A stretch of DNA of 64,000 nt from Favolaschia claudopus (lineage: Eukaryota; Basidiomycota; Agaricomycetes; Agaricales; Mycenaceae): positions 806,001-870,000 of the forward strand of contig JAWWNJ010000010.1 of NCBI GenBank assembly GCA_037176885.1, in the 5' to 3' direction. The notes under the pieces were generated by a model. The model searched no databases, had not been told where the DNA came from, and was given only the letters and a program-made list of their open reading frames with translations. Of the stretch, positions 57,967-64,000 are shown piece by piece. Position 1 is the stretch's first letter. Every line of letters starts with the position of its first letter. The translations under genes were made by a program, and so were the position numbers.

Positions 57967-59114
57967 ATGCACTTCGCACTCACACTTTTCGTCCTTTCTA
58001 CGTTGAGTGCGGCCAGCGGCCAATTGATGGACAATAATCATCTTCCTCTGACCAACGCAAAACGCCTGGCTATGGGACTCCCACCGCTACCTCCTCGCCG
58101 TGGTGGGCTTTCGACCTTTTTATATACACCCCAGTCGCTCACCTTAGTTCGAAGCTCCGACTAACGCGAGAGCTGCAGCACGCAGCTTGGCGTCTCCACT
58201 TCCCCCCCGAACGTATGTTCCTTCCTCCTATGTCATGCTGCTCTCAGAAATATTCGCATATTGGATCCAATAGCTACGTGTGCAACATAGCTGTATGGAA
58301 TAGTAAAACCGACGAAAAGCTGGGATATCTGAGCGCACAACCTAATACCGTTCCCTCTTTCGCCAACTTCCAAAGTTCGGTCATCGGCGCCCTCATCGTG
58401 ACATTCACTACCTCGTCGACTTCTTCGAATACGGGCCTCATTATCAGCATCGTAAATGGGCCGCCTAATTTACCATATTTCTCAGCGTGTGCGTTGTTCT
58501 CATTTCTTGTTCCAAGACCACCTCGTTCAGAAAGCGTGTTATCATTTAGTCCTCAACACCATTTCAAGTACCAGTCTACCCGAAATCAGAGTCGGAAATA
58601 ATGGGTATGTATCATCATCTGTTTCACTTATTGCACGGCCTCGGGAGGACTTTACCTTCGAAGCCTCAAACCTGTCCCCGTTGACCCTTCCTGACATCAC
58701 ACCTTCGATTTTAGAGTAGGATGGTTTACGGCTACGGCCGACATCGATTCTCAACAGACATCTGCGAATGGAGCCTGGGTTTACACTGAATCAGCTATCT
58801 GGACGTTCGACCAAGACTCGTACTTTCTAACTCCGGTTTGGCGTAACCACAATAGTGGGCGGCCAACCTCTGTTCCCCAGATATACTATCAGTCAAACAG
58901 TAAGTTTCATTCCTCCGTTTTAGCTTCGGCTTGGGCTGATGATTCCGAATCTTTCAATCAGACCCCTGGGGCTTTTTTTTCATGGCGCCAGTAGCGTCTA
59001 ACTCTCTTTTTTTCATCGTGAGTCAGAGGATACTTCGAGTTATGCTCACAGCAACGTACTAATGAAATCCCTTTGTTACAGTCGTTCCAAGTTTCCAATT
59101 GCCTGATAACCTAG
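57967..59114 (+). CDS. small secreted protein of a basidiomycete-specific family
   Basis: Unknown function. Signal peptide MHFALTLFVLSTLSAASG, then the motif TNAKRLAMGLPPLPPRR, which recurs near the N-terminus of many secreted basidiomycete proteins. A second exon gives APTNARAAARSLASPLPP. Later exons give KYSHIGSNSYVCNIAVWN, KTDEKLGYLSAQPN, then TNTGLIISIVNG-type strands, KACYHLVLNTISSTSLPEIR, and VGWFTATADIDSQQTSANGA before AWVYTESAIWTF; probable end LFFISFQVSNCLIT with TAG at 59114. The join between exons 2 and 3 is not in phase as read, next to a run of seven C at about 58202-58208. A one- or two-base length error there, or a different splice site, could explain it. It lies close to the cell-wall-degrading genes. 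Confidence 0.6.
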
Positions 59115-59545
59115 ACTGGTTGATATACCCTACTTATATGGTTCAGCTGATCCGGAGCGCGGTTGGGCACGTTTTGAATCCGTTCGCTCATTATAATTGA
59201 TATTTTCGTGAACGGCGTGAATGTGTGTTACCTATTTCAACTTGACACACCGAGATTCAACTTGTTTGTCGCCGACAATAATGATGCGTAGTGGTGCTTG
59301 GTGGCAACCTCCCTTTTTTTGCACTATAAATGCGTCGTGAAAGTGTACAGCCTAAGTACCAGCTATGACTCGAGGTTACTCAGGACTGTTGCAGCCTTGG
59401 AAAGAAAGCGCGCATGCTGTGCACAGACCCGAAGACGTCGGATCTGATGCGCCAGTGTGACATGTCACACCAAATCCGGCTTAACCAGAGCCGTCGACCC
59501 GTAACCGCCCTCTGCAACCTTCGGTGCGATAACTGGGGTTTTAGA
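59115..59545. other. intergenic
   Basis: 3' flank of the secreted-protein gene and promoter of the hydrolase. Nothing else recognised. Confidence 0.45.
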
Positions 59546-60914
59546 ATGTCACTCGGAATCTCTTCCATCACCGTCGACTGTCCCTACAATGTCAAAGACG
59601 CCCCTGGCCAAACTTTGAAAATGTCCGCAACTCGATACTTAACTGCAGAATCGGCGAGGAACTCCCAAGGCTTGGTCTTGCTGTTCGCGCATTGTATTGG
59701 AGCGAGTATGTCCCGCTCTTCCTCTCGGCTGCAAAGCTTCTAAAATCTCTGGATCTCTTTTTTACTCGTAGACAAAGAGCAATGGGAACCAACGATTCAA
59801 CGTATTTTCACGCTCAGACCCTCAGTGTTGCACGAGGCCTGGGCATTCGACTTTCAGACACACGGGGAATCTGCTGCCCTGAATCGGAAGCTACTGGAAA
59901 CAAGCGCAAGTCGGCAATACGGAGTTTGTACGTTCATCCTGTCGACTCGCCATTTGACTTGTCTGATTAGCGCACTCAGCAATATTTGAATGGTCCGATG
60001 CAATAACAGCATTTTTGGACTCACCACAGATGCTTGGAAAGCGCATTGTTGCCGTAGGTCACTCGGTCGGTGCTGGAGCTATGTGAGCAAGACTTCTCCT
60101 CTCATTCGCTGCTCGACTCAATCTATTCAGGACTCTGGCGGCTCGAGGCAGAGCGCTGTCCTCCTTACCCTATGAATCGCTCATTCTCGTGGAACCCATG
60201 ATGACTCCGCGGGATTTATTCTACCAAGAAATTGACGACCGCGCTGCCACGATGGAATTCGTCGTCCAAGCTACAACGGCGCGACGTGAACGATGGCGCT
60301 CGCGTGATGAGGCATTTTCGTGGATGTCTCGCCGTGTGCCTTGGAATGCTTGGGATTCGAGAGTTGTGCGTAAACTTGTGGTATGTCTGTCTACCTCCTT
60401 GTTATCAGTCGCATGATAGTTCGACTTTTTTCACTTATCTTGTCGATAGGACGACGGACTGGAGGATACACCTAATGGCGAAGTAAAGATAAAAGGCGAT
60501 CGTCGGCAGGAGGCACTTTCTTACGTCGACGTCGAGCCTCAGTTTGCTGGACCACAAGAGATCAATAGAATAGCAGGCACGGTTCCTGTACATTTTATAT
60601 GGGGCAGTGAAAGCCTTATGTGGTAAGTTTGATCTTATCTCATACTTTCTGTACTTGACTTGGTTCGTTCGAAGTCCAGAGTATATTATCAGTGCTGTTT
60701 GCAACAAGCAAACCGCTGCCTCGGTGACCACCATAGATGCTGGGCACATGGTTCGTTGTTCTTCTAACGCATGCAGTTGCGAGTCTGACTGTCTTCAATT
60801 CAGATTATTCAGGAAAAACCAGACCTTCTTGCGGATGCGATTTGTGCGATCCTAGATCGTAACGCAGCCCCAGGGAGGGATGGGTCTCACGGACCTCCCC
60901 AAAGTAAGTTATGA
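59546..60914 (+). CDS. alpha/beta hydrolase with C-terminal SKL (peroxisomal)
   Basis: Serine hydrolase, esterase or lipase type. Seven exons, 59546-59705, 59772-59927, 59971-60082, 60131-60380, 60450-60622, 60675-60750 and 60804-60914, give 346 codons with stop (345 residues). Landmarks: LLFAHCIGANKEQWEP (oxyanion loop and start of the lid), FDFQTHGES, VAVGHSVGAGAM (nucleophile elbow GHSxG with catalytic Ser), VPVHFIWGSE with the acid region, and ITTIDAGHM-like TTIDAGHM with the catalytic His. The last codons are PPQSKL then TGA, a textbook PTS1. Fungal relatives of this group (yeast Lpx1, Alternaria AKT2/AFT2-type toxin-pathway hydrolases) are peroxisomal. AAAGTAAGT at the end also resembles a splice donor, the one doubt about the terminus. 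Confidence 0.85.
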
Positions 60915-61025
60915 TAGCGAACACACAAGAAGCAACGGTACACAAGATATGGTTATTTCGGCAATTGATCTGACAACAATTTCCCTTGTGAAGTAAAATT
61001 CCCAAATTTTCCCAGCATCAATGGC

Positions 61026-62928
61026 TCAGATGCATTGCGAGTAGAAAGCTGCAATAACATTTGAACAACAACAACGCAACAGCAAAACCGTAGATCGATA
61101 TTTACCATTGAGCACGGTACATGTGGTACCGGATACGCAAGCCGTAGGTCCACTGTATCTGAAGCATTCCGAGCGCGAGTAAAATCAAAAGTCAGGGTCG
61201 CAAATAAGCAGAAACGTACCCAGAGCCACCGCACTGCCCATACTGAGCGACGGTGCCTCCAGTACTCCCGCCACCTGAAGTCGTCGACGAGGCTTTCGTG
61301 GTGGATGAAGCTCTTGATGTCGTTGAGCTTGTAGTTGAGGACGCTCGGGTAGTTGATGAGGATGCGGGAGGGTTCTGTGAACAAGTTGAGCTGATGAGTT
61401 GGGATTGGTGGAAAGTAACTATCGTACAGATCCCCCACCGGATCCGCTGGCAGGCCAGATGGCGGGTCCGGGCTATGAAAACGAGTCAATCTCAGATCCA
61501 AGTGTTCGTATGCTTGCTTACCTGAATGTAGGACGTCGGGATGGGCCAGTAGATGTTGATTCTATATTTGTCGTTATTTCAACCGCGTTTCTCGTATAGA
61601 AAGGAATGGATCGTACAATATGCCTGGTTCCTACAAGGTGGATGCAAGAATGAGTAGGTGAAATGCACTAAAATTGGCACGACATACGTTGCCAGTGTAG
61701 GCTCCAGGGAATGCAACGAGGGGGCCTGGGGTTCCGGTACCGCCTTAATTGGGAGGAATCAAGGATGAATGAAATCAACTTGCGGCGAACCGATTGAATA
61801 CTGACCGTTCGTAACCTTGAAGGTCCGATCAGCTTTTGACTCTAGTTCATCGAGAGAAGATGAAACCCACCTCAACTTGAGCACAGGCGATGTATAACTG
61901 CCAAATTTTTGTGTGAACAGGATGAAATAAAAGCAAAAGCAAAAGAAATGAGCCAACCTGAGCGCCGCCGAAGGTCGAGGCGACGTGTAGTGCGATGTGT
62001 TCAATGCGAATCAAATACCTAGCAGCAACCACAGATCAGAAGCACATGTGGGGAGAAGCAGAGAAATATACGCACTGGCCGGATGGGACCTGAGCAGGAA
62101 TGGGGAAGTTCACTTGAGTAATATCTACCGGCAAATATACAAGTGAGTGATGTGGAATTTCGAACTAGAGCAATGCTTACTTTCTGCAGGGAAGGTGATT
62201 GTATTTCCTCCGTCAGTCTTGGCGGAGATCTCGTAGATCTGGAAGGAACCATGATATTTCCAATTAATTTTTAAGTTTGGGCTGGACATGATAATCAAGA
62301 CGCACCTTGAACCACACGTTCCCGCTGCCATCCCACTTCGAAACGTCCGTACCGCTTGGTGCTTTCGCCATGTATACGTTTACAACCTGACACATCCATC
62401 GTAAATATCCGTGGAACGATACAAGTATCTCAACCGATGACTCGGACGGTTCCGGCACTCACTCCTTGGTGATAAAGACTGGAAGGATTCCCGCTGACGG
62501 TGAAACCGATCGTGGATCCTGCTTTGACTGACATGGTCGAGGAAGTCCCCGATTGCAAGGACGTGTAGCATCTGACATCGCTGCTTAAAACGTCGGTGAC
62601 CTGAATCGCGGACTTATACTCAGCCAACTGAAAATTGAGCGAAGAAATGCCCCACAGGGTTGAGGTCTTGCCAGTTGTTCGTTTGCCTGGAAGAAGAGAA
62701 ATTATATGAATTTTATGAGCGCCATTCGAACGAATCAATGAAACCGTACCGAACGTATTGCCAAGTGCTGGTAGCGGCACCGTTCACAATGAGTTGAGGC
62801 AAAGTATCTAAGGACCGCATCAATACTACTAGACCTTCGAATGGAGATACAGACGCAAAAAGCTTACAGTGCGCCGAAACTTTCGCCGCCAATGCAGCAA
62901 GGGAAACAAAAAGTGAAATGCACTTCAT
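61026..62928 (-). CDS. AA9 lytic polysaccharide monooxygenase with C-terminal CBM1
   Basis: Secreted copper enzyme that oxidatively cleaves cellulose or hemicellulose. Intact across about 16 exons, including one of 10 nt (61806-61815); about 319 residues. Signal peptide MKCISLFVSLAALAAKVSA is cut just before HYTLPQLIVNG, so His1 of the copper histidine brace becomes the N-terminus. PVTDVLSSDVRCYT follows; LYHQGVVNVYMAKAP holds the second brace His region; YLIRIEHIALH and GGAQLYIACAQVEV carry the axial Tyr; FPGAYTGNEPGILINIYWP closes the domain. A Ser/Thr linker leads to the cellulose-binding module [32 protein letters not shown], with the four CBM1 Cys and three aromatic residues. TGA at 61026. 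Its end faces the hydrolase gene (111-bp gap). Confidence 0.93.
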
Positions 62929-63642
62929 GGTGAAGATCGAGGAGGGCGACCACGACTTTTAGAAAAGGTGAGGAGACTTAAATGCGGTCCGGAAGGGAAA
63001 ATCGAGCCTAATTCGTTTCCTGAGCCACGAGTTCAGTGAAAGTAAGATGATCACAGCTGTGATGTGAGCCTGTTTTGCTTCGCCAAGCCATGTTGGAAGC
63101 CGTTGATTTTCCGAAAAATTCTGTCATGGGTGTCTGTCTTTGATTGCACACAGGTCGACAGCAAAGCGTCATTGGGTCCGGAAGGAAGAGCATTGACCCT
63201 GAATCTCGCAAGAGAACAGGTGGTGAGCGGAAACGCTTTCTTTTCGGTAGTACCACGGATTTTGCTTTGGATGAATTCAAACACTCTGGAAAGAGATGCA
63301 TTCAAGTCCAGTCAGCCAGTCAGACGGTCGCGGTAGGATTCCAAACCCGCACCGAGCCTTGAATCCAGATCAAATTCCCAATCCCTGCAGAATACTCTCA
63401 CCGACAAGCTTCCGAGAATAACCACGACTGATGGAAGCACTAATTCAAGCGGCGTTTTGAGAAGCTCAGCCAGGGACACATGACTCTCGAGCGGTGATCT
63501 TGGTATAGATTTGTTCCGGAACCGGAGAATTGCTTATTTCCTCTGTTAATTGCACAACCGTCAATGACTAAAGTAAGATCGTCCTCGCCGCTCGCGCACC
63601 GCACAACTCGATGAAATTCTCGATCCTCAAAGCCGCCTATCC
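62929..63642. other. intergenic upstream of the AA9 gene
   Basis: Holds the AA9 promoter; a TTTAAGTC word on the minus strand near 62980 may serve as TATA box. No gene seen. Confidence 0.45.
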
Positions 63643-64000
63643 TCAGAGACATTGCGAGTAATACTGGTTCGAGACCTTCATAAAATTCACGTCAATCACC
63701 TCGAAAAAAGAAAGGACAAGAATACAGAAAGTCGTTGCTTACCTTGCAAGTGAACGGCGAAACGCAACCTGTTGCACCCGTGTATCCCTGGCCTCCGCAT
63801 TGACCGTACTGCGCAACGGTACCGCCAGTGCTGGAGCCAGTAGAGCTCGTGGTGGTGGTGGCAGCTTTGGTGGTCGTTCCGGCTGCGGTCGTCGTTGCTG
63901 GGCCGGAGCCAGAGCCGGAGCCGGACTTTCGTTTTAGTTATGTCAGGAGATGAAAGAACAAATGGAAAGTGATGGATATGCGCACCCCTCCAGCAGCGGG
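63643..64000 (-). CDS. 3' end of a secreted CBM1 enzyme (truncated by window edge)
   Basis: Three exon pieces: 63986-64000 and beyond (PAAGG), 63743-63925, and 63643-63675. The middle one encodes a Gly/Ser then Thr/Ser linker ([19 protein letters not shown]) followed by [20 protein letters not shown] and PFTCK; the last gives [10 protein letters not shown], with TGA at 63643. This is a complete C-terminal CBM1 cellulose-binding module. The catalytic domain lies outside the window, so the enzyme class (another AA9, or a GH family) cannot be told. Linker and CBM1 resemble the neighbouring AA9 only in general form. Same strand as the AA9 gene, suggesting a small cellulose-degradation cluster. 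Confidence 0.85.

Overview
The window is nuclear DNA of a filamentous basidiomycete, most likely a mushroom-forming, plant-litter or wood-decaying Agaricomycete. The genes are split by many short introns (about 45-75 bp, donors of the type GTRNGT). The families also fit: tyrosinase, GMC oxidase, AA9 lytic polysaccharide monooxygenase with CBM1, DUF6533, F-box/LRR proteins and a CFEM-like secreted protein. I saw no rRNA, tRNA or mitochondrial sequence. Function calls rest on motifs read by eye; no database search was run.

Layout. 1-3.8 kb: a 3.3-kb element with about 257-bp terminal inverted repeats and no recognisable transposase. 4.2-18.2 kb: an oxidative and aromatic-chemistry neighbourhood with a secreted GMC oxidase (-), a tyrosinase (+), a flavin monooxygenase (-), an arylamine N-acetyltransferase (-), a multi-pass membrane protein (+) and a decayed second tyrosinase. 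18.5-35.3 kb: a duplication-rich region. Two close copies of a 635-residue membrane-protein gene lie about 12 kb apart in a roughly 2.9-kb segmental duplication. Between them are a GC-rich, internally repeated, apparently non-coding block and two tandem F-box genes. A further F-box gene lies just before the first copy. 36.4-44 kb: an intronless disordered protein, a small secreted CFEM-like protein with a probable GPI anchor, and a fungal adenylate cyclase (RA, LRR, PP2C-like and class III cyclase domains) with unusual active-site residues. 44.9-57.1 kb: a DUF6533 membrane protein, a tandem pair of MDR reductases (the second frameshifted), a MUP1-like amino-acid permease with a MITE-like element behind it, and a tandem pair of 2OG-Fe(II) oxygenases. 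58-64 kb: a secreted protein, an alpha/beta hydrolase ending in SKL (peroxisomal signal), an AA9-CBM1 LPMO, and the 3' end of another CBM1 enzyme running off the window.

How the genes may work together. The AA9 LPMO, the CBM1 neighbour and the GMC oxidase (AA3-type, able to supply H2O2 or electrons) fit extracellular plant cell-wall oxidation. Tyrosinase, FMO and N-acetyltransferase could act on phenols and aromatic amines, but that clustering is inference. The dominant structural theme is local gene duplication followed by decay: tyrosinase, MDR reductase, F-box, 2OG oxygenase and membrane-protein pairs are all present at different stages of divergence.
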